Shown here piece by piece: positions 1-10,695 of a stretch of 64,000 bases of DNA. The stretch lies in contig JAPTJF010000054.1 in NCBI GenBank assembly GCA_029339195.1, positions 62,001-126,000 of the forward strand, in the 5' to 3' direction. A program made the translations under genes and the position numbers. The notes beneath the pieces were generated by a model. The model saw nothing but the letters and a program-made list of their open reading frames with translations. It had not been told where the DNA came from and made no database searches. The stretch comes from Micractinium sp. NFX-FRZ (Eukaryota > Chlorophyta > Trebouxiophyceae > Chlorellales > Chlorellaceae). Positions within the stretch are counted from its first letter, which is position 1; every line of letters starts with the position of its first letter.

Positions 1-3000
1 CGCCAGCTCAGCGTCCATGGTGCCAGCGTAGCGCGACAGCACCGCCTCCACCGCCTCCCGCAGGGGCGTGTTGTCGGGCTCTGCCACCAGCATCTTCTCA
101 TACACTGTCAGCAGCAGGGCCTGCAGAGGGAGGGCACGGCAAAAGAGATAAGCGATGTATCCTCATGAGCACAGGACAGGCGGTCGTGCGCGGTCAGATA
201 CATCTTCATGCATCGTCAGTACTGCTGCCTGGGTGTGTACAGGGGTTGTACGCCACACATGTAACTGTGGTCTCTAGGCTGGCCGCCACAAAGCGCCCCC
301 TGCAGCAGCCGAAACTGCTTCAGCAGCGGCATCTCTGCACTTCCCCTCCCGGCTCCGTGATGATGACCACAACCTTGTTTGGACCCTTCCCCCTCCCAAC
401 ACCTTGATGCCCATGACCTTGCTTGGACCCACCTTGGTCTCCGGGCTGGCCGCCACAAAGCGCTCCTGCAGCAGCTGGAACTGCTCCATCAGCGGCACCT
501 CCCCCGCCTGCGACAGCAGCGGGCCGTACTCTCCCAGCACGTAGCCCGTGCACTTGACAAACACCTCGTAGGAGGCGCCCCGGTGCAGGGCCTCCACACA
601 CTTGCGGGCCGCGTAGGCGTGCAGCTGCGGGTTGTTGGTGACCAGCTGCACCACAGAGTGCCACAGGTCGTTGATGGCCGAGTCGCCGGCCCGCTCCATC
701 AGCGTCAGCATGCTGTCCACGTACCACTCCAGGCTGGGCAGGAAGCTGCAGGGGCGGCGGCAATGTCGGCAAAGAACTGTAAAGCACACACAAAAAGCAC
801 TGCGAGGAGGCTTGAATAATACACGCAAGGCAAGGAGAGGGGCAGTGCAGGCAGCAGCAGAGTTGCTGCTCCTGCAGAAGAGAAGCACAGGCACCAGCAC
901 TGCCGCCTCAGTAGAGAGGGACCGGCACCAGCCCTGGCCATTACAAGCAAGCAAACACAGAGGCACCCACCGCTCCGCCAGCACCGTCCGGCAAGGAAAG
1001 AAAAAAGGCGCTCACCGCTCCGCCAGCACCGCTGTCTTGAGCACCAGCTCCTCCCTCATGGAGAAGTCTGCCAGTGTGAGGTAGCTCAGCAGCTCCTCCA
1101 CAATGTCGGCGCTGTTCTGGGGGGTGCACATGATGAAGAGGAGGTCGAGCGCGCGGCGGCGGATGGACACGTCGCCGTCGCGCAGGCAGGCGATGATCGT
1201 CTTCTGGTGCCGGTTGACTGCAGGGTGGCGTGAAGGGGGGAGGTGAGCGGACAGAGACTTGGGAGCGATGTGGGATAGCTGATGGTGGCGGGATACTATG
1301 TGTGGGGACAAACAGTGCCTGCACCACCACCCACACAATTCGTGACCGCCGGCACTTTCAAACACACAAGCAGAAAGCCACCCAAACATGTCCACCACGG
1401 CGGGCACCTCCGCTAGGCGCGCCACGTTCTCCAGCGCAGGCGCCTCTGTCCCACCCCCTGAAGTGCGTCGCAGCAAATCACACTTGCACCCTCTCACCCG
1501 TGTCCACCACGGCGGGCACCTCTGCCAGGCGCGCCATGTTCTCCAGCGCCAGGTACTTCAGGTTGGGCTCCCGCACGCTCAGGAACTTGGCCAGCAGCGC
1601 CACCCCCTGGCTCATCAGCTCCGGCTGCTCCAGGGCGATGGCCACCGCCACCGCCTCAAACACAATCGCGTGCACCGCGTTGTTCTTGTTCACATTCTTC
1701 ACCGACTCGGAGCCTGCACGGTGGGGAAGGGAAGGACATGTTTCCCTTACATGCATGCCAAAGGTGAGTACACGTTCATGATCTCACACAACCTAAGAGC
1801 CGGCAGTTGGGGCGGCGGTGCAGATTGAGTCTCGGTAAGGTTGGGGCACCGTGGCAGGCACCGCTGTGCAGTGCTGTTGCATGCCTTCACTGTTGCCTGC
1901 CTTCACTGGCCTGGCCACTGCCCCAGCCTGGGTACATACCACTCACCCCCCAGGATGCGGTGGATCACGTCCACCAGCATCTTGTGCACCCCCGGCTCCT
2001 CGGGCGGCGGGAAGTACTGCAGCACGCGCAGGCACTTGACTTGCAGCCAGGGGGAGGCCAGCCCGTAGTAGGTGTAGTCCTGCGGGGTGGAGGCAAGCCG
2101 CAAAGCAAGCACTTCCTTGTCTGTCCATCTGCCGCAGAACTTGTTTCAGGCTTTGGCTGCACAGGCAAGCACTTGCTGCAATCGTCTGCCCCGCTCCCTC
2201 CCGCAGCATTGGCACATACACCCTTATCAACCGCCACACACACACACGTACCTGGCTGACGTCGCGCTGCTTCAGGCGCTCTAGCACACGCACCACGCGC
2301 GGCACGCATGCCTCGTAGCCTGCACCCAGGGGCCGGCGGGGAGGCAGCAGGCCGGTGAGGGAAGCGGTGAGCGCAGGCAAGGATGAGGAGAGGCAGCCAG
2401 GCAGGCACGTGCTGGGCCAGAAGGCTGGCAGGCGACGGCCAAGCAGTGGCCAGCTGCCACATCGCTGGTGTGCAGGCTACGCGGCCACAGACTCAAACTG
2501 CACTGAACCCCAAGCACCCCCTCCACCCTCCCCTCGCTCACCCTCGTAGCTGCGCGACACCACGCCCAGCAGCAGGGTGGTCAGCCCCAGCAGCACCCCC
2601 AAGTCCCGGTCCTCCAGCATGGTTGCCAGCTTGACGCCCCACACTTCGGGCTGCATGATCTCCGCGTCCGGGGGCGCCTTGCGGATGAGGCGCAGCAGGC
2701 ACAGCGCGGCCTTCTTGCGCACCACCGGCCGCGTGGCGCCGTTGGCAAGCACGTTCATCACGTCGGCAGTGAGCAGCTGGGAGAACTCGGAGCCGCCCAC
2801 TGCAGCAGGCGGCAGGGACATGGATCGGGGCGAGGAGGAGATGAAAGCTAGCCCAAGGTCAGCGTGTTCATCATGCCGGCAGCCAGCAGCCGGGACAGGT
2901 TTTAAGCCGCCCACGTCAGCAGAGGCCAAGCAAAGTAGAAGATAGCCAAGTGGCTCAGCAGGCCGGTTGGTGACCACAGCAGAAGGCCTGGTTCCCCTCG

Positions 3001-4384
3001 CCTCCCTGCCTCTCCCCACATACCCACACCACGCACCGTTTGCGATGAAGTCCAGCGCCAGGCACTGGAAGGCCTCGTTGCGCGAGATGAGGTCGTTGCG
3101 CACGCTGTTGATGACGAGGCGTAGGAACTCGTCCTTCTGCAGCAGGCAACGAGGCATGTTCCGATGAGTGAAGCAGGAGCCGAGGCAAATTGGGTCGTGG
3201 CACGCTGTACAAATAGTATCGATCACAAAACGCGGGGATGCGACATTCTGTATGCTGCTTGCCCGCCCGCCCGTCCCGCCAGCTGTCCTCACCTCGTTCA
3301 GGAAGACGGCGCAGGCCACGTAGCCCACCTGCTTCTCAGCATACCTGCAGAGGCGCCCAAAGGGGCGGACAGCGCACAAGGGCACGCGCAGCAGACTCTT
3401 CAGCAGGCAGCTGCCCTCAGGAAGGCAGAAGCCAACACATGCACAGTGCAGTAGCCGCTGCGCCATCCACAGTTACACACGTGCGTCCCATCCCATTTGC
3501 CCCTCCTTTCAATCCACCGCAAGCGCACCCCTTCCCCCCTCTCGCCCCCATCCCCCGCACCCCGACGCCGCAATGAGGTCGCTGGCGTTCTTCACCCCAA
3601 AGTCCACGTCATAGCCCAGCAGCCGTGTGTACAGCAGCTTCCACATGTACTTGCGCTTGTCATAGGCTGCAGGGGGCGGTGGTGGTGGCGGCGGGGCAGC
3701 AAATCGTTGATGCGGGTGCAGGCGCAGATGTGGAAGCGGGGTGGCACTGGGTTCAGTGTGCACCCTGCCAGCGCAGATCATCCAGGGAAAGCGAGCGGCG
3801 CACTCACACATGCTGCAGCCGCCAGTCAGCGTGCCCCTCCCCTCTGGGCTGGCCACCGCTGCGACCGGCACCACGCCAGCGTCCACTACAAAGACTGGCC
3901 TGACTGCTGCCTGCCTGGTAGCAGCCATCCACCCACCCGCCCGTCAACGCCCTGTCTGGCCCACGACAGAACCGCAAGGCGCCGCACGTACAACAACAGC
4001 AGCCTGCTGCCAGCACCCACCTGTCATCGCCTTGTCCGAGGTGTACTTCTTCCGGATCTTGCCCAGCTCCTTGTCCACCCGCTCCTTCTCCTGCTCCTTG
4101 GTGCTGCAGTTGCGGATGTCCTGGATGTAGGCCTGTGCCACACACACACGCGTGGGGAGAGGGCAGGCACACCACAGGTTGGCAGGCAAAACCACGGGTT
4201 GGCAGGCAGGCACGGGGGCGAGGCGGGCGGGCAGCTGCTCTTTTCTGGCTGCGGAGAGTTGCCTGTGCCACTGCAACGCTTGCTGCGCCCCCCAGCTGCG
4301 GGGCTGGAGGGGAGGGTGCAGGGGCCAGCCGTCTGTGCGCCCACCGCTCACCCGCAGGCCGCGGATGTTGGCAATTTTCGCCAT
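1..4384 (-). CDS. AP2A: AP-2 adaptor complex alpha subunit (3' end beyond window)
   Basis: Large subunit of the clathrin adaptor for endocytosis at the plasma membrane; it binds cargo and phosphoinositides. Twelve exons read right to left: 4352-4384, 4021-4132, 3561-3666, 3293-3344, 3037-3136, 2542-2799, 2252-2319, 1947-2079, 1498-1713, 1016-1217, 433-745 and 1-120 (cut by the window). Phases close and give 571 residues of the alpha-solenoid trunk. Visible family blocks are IQDIRNC at the N-terminus, LLGYDVDFG, EKQVGY, RKKAALCLLRL, DYTYYG followed by SPWLQVKCLRVLQYFPP, KNVNKNNA and SIRRRALDLL, close to plant AP-2 alpha. The hinge and ear domains must lie to the left of position 1. Introns 9, 10 and 11 hold partial copies of the preceding exon end. 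The start at 4384 is the first Met of a 33-nt exon ending in a good GT donor. Confidence 0.93.
268..340 (-). repeat. Decayed copy of AP2A exon 11 end
   Basis: Sequence around 269-335 repeats the 3' end of the exon whose edge is at 433 (from 436), about 167 bp downstream in the transcript, with scattered substitutions. The shared core includes GGCTGGCCGCCACAAAGCGC. It lies in the intron and is not needed for the protein. A shorter echo of the donor flank (CTTGTTTGGACCC against CTTGCTTGGACCC) sits between the two. Confidence 0.8.
966..994 (-). repeat. Short copy of AP2A exon 10 end
   Basis: CGCTCCGCCAGCACCG at 971 repeats the exon end at 1016, 45 bp away, and keeps an adjoining GT donor-like dinucleotide on the minus strand. 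The functional donor is the first copy in transcript order. Confidence 0.7.
1389..1440 (-). repeat. Copy of AP2A exon 9 end
   Basis: About 50 bp repeat the exon end beginning at 1498 (shared TGTCCACCACGGCGGGCACC), 112 bp further along the transcript and roughly 90 percent identical by eye. Its translation still reads LAEVPAVVD, but the functional exon is the first copy. Confidence 0.88.
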
Positions 4385-5034
4385 GGCTGCTGCAGTCGCC
4401 TTCCCCCCAGGCTTTAGATTGGACCTAGTGACGGATTATCTGCAGGAGACGGAATGCACGGTTCAGAGATGCTGCAAGAGCCCCCAAGCAGCAGCGGTGG
4501 GCAGCATGCCCGAGTCGCCACGAGCACTGCCCACGCGGCGGCGGCGCGGCGGGTGCCACACCTCCCGCCTTCCTGCCCGCGCGTGGGAGCTACGTCCCCC
4601 CACTTCCTGCTGCAGCGCGCTCGCCTGCAAGCGCTGAGCAGCGTCGGGAGCTCCCAAGGAGCTGCGCACCCAGCTGGGCGATCGCGATCACCCACCTGGC
4701 AGCGGTGGGTCCTTAAACGCTGGCAGCTCCCTAGCGCTAAGGGATCAACCGGCGAGTGCCAGGCCCGCCGCGCCCCAGCTGACGCCTTCGCTGCTTTGAC
4801 TGGCCGGACTACGGGGCGCCCTTTAGGCGTGAGTTACACCGACGATGATTCAGGCTAGTGATCGAATGCGGGGGGCAAATAGCAGTGGGGGGTGCAGGCG
4901 AGGTACAAGTACTGCCAGGCGGGTGCCGGCAGCGGGATGGCCCTTTTGAGGTTTTTTTAAGGCTCAAGGTGAACTGTTTGGTTTGTGGGGCTGCCCACCT
5001 GCCCATCTGGAAGTGGCTTTTGTTCCATTAAGGA
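4385..5034. other. Intergenic: AP2A 5' flank and 3' flank of the membrane-protein gene
   Basis: 650 bp with no supported coding exon. Both neighbours are read leftwards, so the interval should hold the AP2A promoter and the 3' untranslated region of the gene ending at 5035. A minus-strand TGTAA, the green-algal polyadenylation motif, sits at 4834-4838, about 200 nt past that stop. Confidence 0.6.
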
Positions 5035-7867
5035 TCAGGCCGGCAGGTTGCTGAGCTTCTTAGGGACGGGCCCAGTGCCGCCAGCCGCTGCGCCGGTACC
5101 CGCCTGCCAGGGCGTGGCGGAGGCGGCACCGCCAGCCTTGGCCGCGGCAGCGCGGGAGGGGGTGCCGGGGATGTGGGAGTAGAGAAGGGACTCCTGCTGG
5201 TCCGGGTCGCCAGTGCGGGAGCGGGAGCGGCGCATGACCACTGCCAGGCCCAGCGCCAAGGCGAGCAGCAGTGCAACCGACACGACGATCCCAAAGTACC
5301 TGCGGAGGCGAGGCAGGCGGCCAGGTGGGTGCGGGCGAACAAGGTGAGGGGGCACTTCAAGCAGGGATGGCTGCACAGGCAAGAGAGAACCTGAGGTACC
5401 CGGTACCGCCATCAGACATCCAGAGCACTCTACGTTCTACCCACCCGCCCGCCCACCTGGGGTCAAATGGCAGCGACTGCCCGTCAGTGCGGGGCACCGG
5501 CGTGCGTGCCCCCGCAGAGAAGGGCGCGACCAGGGCTTCAATCACGCCCGACTGCTTGCCCGGCTGGGACGTCTCGTTGGCAGGTACCACGGCGGCATGG
5601 CTGCTGCCAGCAAACACGGCAAAGACAGGGAGCGTGGGCAGCTGTGCGTCGGCGGCGGGGGCGGTGGAGGCGGGGGCAGTGGAGGGGCCGCCGACGGCGG
5701 AACCAGGGGCGGGCTGTGCGTCTGCAGAGGCACGGGTCAGGCGTGCCAGCTGGACGACATACATCTCCAGCGGGTCGTCAAACAGCCAGTCCTCAAGGGA
5801 GCCGTAATAGAAGCCTTCGACGTACTCGCTGTCACTGCACAAGAGGAAGGGAGGTGCGGTGGGGGAGGGAAGGGTTTTTTGTGTGAGGGAGGCTGGCTGG
5901 GTGAAGGCAAGGCAAGTGGGTGCTTGCGTTGGGTGCCCCCACTCGAGGGCAAGGCGTGCAAGCTGGCTGGCTGCATCCGGCGCACACAGTCACACGTGAC
6001 CAGCTCAGCACAGAGCACAAGTTACAGCACAGCACCGAGCAGCGCAGCGTGGCAGCGTGACCACAGCAGGGCGCAGCACACCTGTAGTCCTCCTCGCCGT
6101 AGCCCTCCTCGCTGTAGTCATCGTCATCATCATCCTCTGCCAGCTGGCGGGGAGCGTTGCCAGCTGGCAGGGGCGGGGTGACGCCGCCGGCCTGGCGCAG
6201 CCTGCGTCGGCGGGCGTCGGCGACGGGCTCTGATGCCTCTGCGCCGGCAGTGCTGGCAGATGCGCCGCTGGCTACGCCGTCCTCCTGGGCAGCCTGCTGC
6301 TCATCACCAGCAAGAGGCTCCTCAAAAGCCGGTTCCTCATCAGCCAGAGGCTCCTCAAAATCCTCCCAGTAGTCACCAGTGTATGCATCCACCCAGGCAG
6401 GTGCCGGGGTGGCCATGGCCAGGGCCAACTCCACCGCATCCCTCACCAGCAGAAGCATGCTGGTGAGCATGTCTGTGGCAAACGGCACCAGCCGCACCTC
6501 CTGCAGCAAGCAGGGGGCAGCGGCAGCAGGGGCGGGGAGCGCTTGTGAAGAGCGGAGCGAGCGAGAGAGGGAGCGAGTGGGCAACGGTGCCAAGTTGGTG
6601 TGCACTCTGCAGTGCTGCACATGAGCAGAGGGGCAGCAGGCAGTCAGGCAAAGGTTGAGGGCCGTGCATCATCCAGCTGAGTGCTGCTGCGGAAGGCCAG
6701 CAGGCCTCGTTGCCCCATGCCAGCCGGAGGCTGGACACCCACCCACCCACCAACAGTCCTGTCCCCTTCCCCTTTCCGCTTCCTCTGCCCTCCCCCTTCC
6801 CTCACCTCATAGACAACAAAGTCTGGGATCTCAGCAGGCACGTTGAGCCCCTCCAGCAGCAGCGGCTCGCTGCCGTCCTCCGCCGGCCACCACCATGCCT
6901 CCTCAACTTCCACCTCCGACTCTGCCTGTGCCGACGTGTCGCCTCCCTCTGGCGCTCCCTCTGGCACTACCGCGTCTGCCTGCTGCAGCCGGCGGTGGCT
7001 GTGGGTGCCGCTTCCCAGGCCAAGTGTGTCGTGAAGCTTGGAGCGCAGGGCAGAGCGTGCTGCACCCAGCTCTTGGAAGCGGGCCACCAGGCGGGCCAGC
7101 TGTTGACCGGGCTGCTCTGCCAGCCGGCGGTGAGCAGGGGCGGCGGTGCCGGTGCCAGGCGTGCTGCCCACGGCCGAGGCAAACAGGGACCCAAGGGGGC
7201 CAGAGAGCTGGCCGGCCAAGCCAGTGGCAGTGTGGAGGGCAGCCCTGCGATGGGGAGGGGTGTAGGAGAGCATGCATGGGGAGAGGAGTTGTGAGGGCAA
7301 CTGGCCAGCAAGCCCTCAAAGCATTACTTTACCATGCGGGAGCACGCAATGGTCATGGATATTGGAGCTAAGAGGCTGGCTGGGCACCTGATCTGGGCAA
7401 TGCTGGAATGGTTGCCAGCACGCAGCGCCACTTGGCGCAGGGCGGCCAGGCCTGGGTGCGGGGCGTCGGCGACGGCAGCCAGGCGCCGCCGCACGCCTGG
7501 CATGCGGTTCAGGAGAGGCTGCAGGGATGCCTCCACTGTGGGCCACAACGTGTCGTGTGCCTGCAGGAGCGTGGCATGAGTGGTGCGTGATTCTGACGTA
7601 ACTGTGTGGGCAGGGCGGCGCACAGCCAGCCACTCGCGGTGGGCTGGCGCCGAGCGGGCGCTGGCTTGCCTTGAGGAGCGCGGCGGCGGCACTGCTGCCG
7701 CCGTCCTCCGCCTGGGACATCAGAGACGCCGCATCGCGCAGGGCTGGCAGCAGGGCATTGCGGGGGCCAAAGCTGGGTACCACTGCGCGGGCCGTTCCAG
7801 CGCAAATCCCGAGGACCACCAGGGAGTAGAGCGCCAAGGCCGCAACTGCTGATCTGAGTTGGGTCAT
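5035..7867 (-). CDS. Type I single-pass membrane protein, function unknown
   Basis: Six exons (7670-7867, 7388-7560, 6806-7244, 6082-6500, 5457-5834, 5035-5299) close in phase to 623 residues. I do not recognise the family. Residues 1-28 look like a signal peptide (basic start, then a hydrophobic stretch ending in AGTARA). The large lumenal or extracellular part is rich in Ala, Glu and Asp, with a repeated EEPLA/EEPAF motif, a run of six Asp, and a block containing WVDAYTGDYWEDF. One hydrophobic helix, about residues 538-558, is followed by an RRSRSR stop-transfer signal and a tail of about 60 residues. The first intron uses a GC donor (AG, then GCAAGC); the phase agrees with it. The overall build suggests a surface or endomembrane type I protein, but no enzyme motif is visible. 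Confidence 0.72.
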
Positions 7868-8335
7868 AGCGTCAAAAACTCCACAGAGCGCGCAGGGGGG
7901 GGGCTACGGGCTTAAAAATGTGCGGGCTCTGTGCCTGCTTACCAGGGGCGGAGCGCAGCATTCGCAGCGTGGCGCCGGCGCCCACCCTTGGTATGGTGCC
8001 CGTGGCCTTGCAGGGGAGCACGCAGCCACATCAACCAGCAGCCTGCCATGATCAGCAAAGTCGGCAATAGCATTGCTTGCAACCATCACTGATACTGTGG
8101 TTCACTCTGACCCATCGCCCAAGACTGGCGTCCACATCAGCTCAGCACCTGCCAGCAGAGAACGCGTCCTCATTGGCCTCTTGCTGTGTGAGCACCCTGA
8201 CCACGCGGCCATATTAGAGGCACAATTGAGGACAGCTAGCTGCTGCTGCTGACAGTAGCGTGGTTTTGAAGACTTTCTGTTCCATGGGTGCTGACGAGAG
8301 ATTCCACATGTGGAGACAAAACACGTGTTTGTCTG
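7868..8335. other. Intergenic between membrane-protein gene and sulfotransferase gene
   Basis: 468 bp, no coding exon supported. It should contain the promoter of the leftward gene starting at 7867 and the 3' flank of the sulfotransferase gene. I see no repeat or RNA gene in it. Confidence 0.5.
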
Positions 8336-9638
8336 CTACGTCAGCGCACGGTGCATAAACAGGTTGACTGCGTGCTCGTACAGCTGCATGTCCAGCCAGC
8401 TCTCACGCGCAATGGCCTGCTTCACTTTGAGGGGGACTTCCGGGTGCGGGTTGCCGTTCACCCTGCCGCTCTGTGCCTTCTGTTCAAGCTCTGCAGACAT
8501 GCGCGCAAGTTGGCCGACGTCCCAGCCAGCTGCCGCTGCAAGCCGCACACGTGATTCCTCCATGAACTCCTGCAGACGGCAAGATGGAGGCCAGCCGGCA
8601 GGGGGGGCAGTGTGAGCGGCTCATCGCAGCGCGGCCAGTCAACTGACCTGGCACGCTGCAGCGGCAGTGCCAAATGACAGGCAGCAGCATCAGCATCGCA
8701 GGCGGCCGGCGTGCGCTGAGCGGAGGAGAGCACAGATGCTGACCAACATGTCCCAGCACATGTTGAGCTGAGCTGGCAAGCGCTCACCGACAGAGCGATG
8801 ACGCAGAAGCGCTCCAGGTTGCGCTTGGCGGCCGCCAACAGCCCGAGCCCCTCGGGCCGTGTGGCGGGCCCGCCTGGCCAGCGGCACCCGTATGCGCCGC
8901 CCAGCTGGCGCACCTGCGTTTCAGCGCTGACCTCACGCACATACCTGAGCAGGCCCGCATAGTCGCCGTCATGCGCTGGCCACCACCCACCGTCCCGCAT
9001 GTACTGCGGCTCTATGCGTAGCAGGAAGTAGTACTCGCTGATCTGGCGCTCCACGGGGTGTCGCAGCGCCACTGCTGTGAGGGTGCGGGAGAAGTCGATC
9101 CCCGCCAGCTCAAGGAAGGTGAAGTCCAGATGGTTGGAGAAGCCAGCGCAGGTTGAGGGGAACTTCTGCCTGACAGCTGCCAGCAGCTCCAGGTGGCTCG
9201 GCTCTGGGTCAGCCCACCCGGCTCGCCCCCCGCCGCACTGCAGGTACTGCCCAGGTATGTCCCTGCCAAGTATGCACCAGCGCCCGTGCCCGCCCTGGGG
9301 CAGCATTGCCTGCATGGAATCCCTCATGTATGTGCCTGCGCCAGGGTGGGGAGGGCGCATGGCCAGCGGTGGGTCATTGTGGAAGCGCATGTGCAGCCAT
9401 GCAGCAGTGGTACACGGCAGCATGCGCAGCCGCCAGCGGCGGCAGTTCATGTTTGCCTGCAGCAGGCGGCGGCAGTTTGGCTGCACACACACGCACGAGC
9501 GCCAGGCCAGGCCAGCAAGTGTGGGCTGGAATCGCATGCAGCATAGCTCTTGGGCATGCAAGGTGGCGGGGCCGCCCTATTCTTCCAACCTGCTGTCTTC
9601 GGGACGTGCAGGAATGCGATGCTGATGGTGCTCCCATT
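8336..9638 (-). CDS. HS2ST-like carbohydrate sulfotransferase (N-terminus unresolved)
   Basis: Predicted PAPS-dependent sulfotransferase of the Golgi, related to heparan sulfate 2-O-sulfotransferase. An exon at 9590-9638 encodes the 5'-phosphosulfate loop (IAFLHVPKTAG). A long exon with left edge 8788 carries a downstream HLDF segment and the 3'-phosphate loop (RHPVERQISEYYFLLR). A last exon at 8336-8569 ends in LYEHAVNLFMHRALT and a TAG stop. The order loop, HLDF, RHP-Arg, C-terminal Tyr/Glu helix matches the family. The right edge of the long exon (near 9450) and any exon upstream of 9638 carrying the start Met and a membrane anchor are not settled: the phase of the loop exon and the next open frame do not join at the obvious acceptor. 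The natural polysaccharide substrate cannot be told from sequence. Confidence 0.65.
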
Positions 9639-10695
9639 CTGTGACACAGCGGGGCACTGCCGCCGCTGCGCCACCTCTCGGCCGAGGGGAGGGAATGCGC
9701 CTGTGTGGGGATGCCAAGAGACAGCACATTGCAGGGGCAGCGCTGAATGGTTGCAACAAAAGCTTCATCAGACAGTCCCGTCAACAGGGCCGCTGCGGGG
9801 TGAGCATGCTGCTTGCAGCAGGGTGCACCTGTGCCGGTGCAGGAGCACCACCCACCACCCAGCTGTGGCGGCGAGGAGCGGCAGAGGGGCAGTTGATGAC
9901 CCGCACCCGCTGGCTCCGGTAGCAGCAGCTCTGCACAGCTATTTGGTGGCTTCAAATACTTCCATACCTGCAGGGTAAAAGCTCAGGGGCACTTCAAAAC
10001 CAGTGGCCACTTGTATTACTAGAGCCGGTCCCTGCTCCCCGCAGCGATGTGCATACCGTGTCGTTTCCAGTCATCGCCAGAAGCGTCAGGAAAAGAAACG
10101 CGGCTGTGGCCGCGGTGCCAACCGCTCTGGGCTTCCCCGCCTCCATTAATGAGAAGGTCGCTTACGCAAACTTGTGCGTTAGCACTTGTGCTAACGCAGT
10201 GCCTCTATTGTGGCCACCCCGTGACCAATTGTGCTGACGCGCCGTTTGGCCTGCCCTGCCAACTTGATTTGAAGTGGCGCCACTGCTGTCAGCGGCGGCG
10301 GCGGCGGTGACAGAGCGCAGCCCCGATGAGTGACCCTCATCTTACCATGGCAGCTGCATGGCAGCCACAATTACTGGCCTGTAGAAAGTTACAAGCCAGG
10401 AAAAGGATGCGTATACGGGACACAAGCTATTGCAAGAGTGGTACACAGAAGTGCCTGGCTGCTGGGTACAGGGGAGCTGGCAGGAACCAAGACGGAATGA
10501 AATCGCAGGTAAGAATGCGGCTCCATGTGCAGTGTACAAAGGCGTTGGTTCAGGTGTGAAGGGGGGCTTGCTATGGGCAGTGAGTGCGAGAGGCAGGCAG
10601 CCGGCGGCTGGCAAAGCATGCTAGACATGCCGCTGCCCTGCCGGCAACTGCTGCACAGCAGCAGCCTGCTGCACGCACTGCAGTTGCCACACAGC
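9639..10695. other. Intergenic or 5' region of the sulfotransferase gene
   Basis: About 1 kb without a supported exon, though the missing sulfotransferase first exon probably lies here. The interval contains a perfect inverted repeat at 10175-10198. A minus-strand TGTAA at 10389-10393 could serve the gene that ends at 10696. Confidence 0.45.
10175..10198. repeat. Perfect inverted repeat, 11-bp arms, 2-bp loop
   Basis: Arms TGCGTTAGCAC and GTGCTAACGCA flank TT. A third partial arm, ACGCA at about 10163-10168, can also pair with TGCGT at 10175-10179, so two alternative hairpins are possible. It lies upstream of the sulfotransferase coding region. It may be a transcription-factor palindrome, a cruciform or the remains of a small transposable element; nothing here decides. 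Confidence 0.75.
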
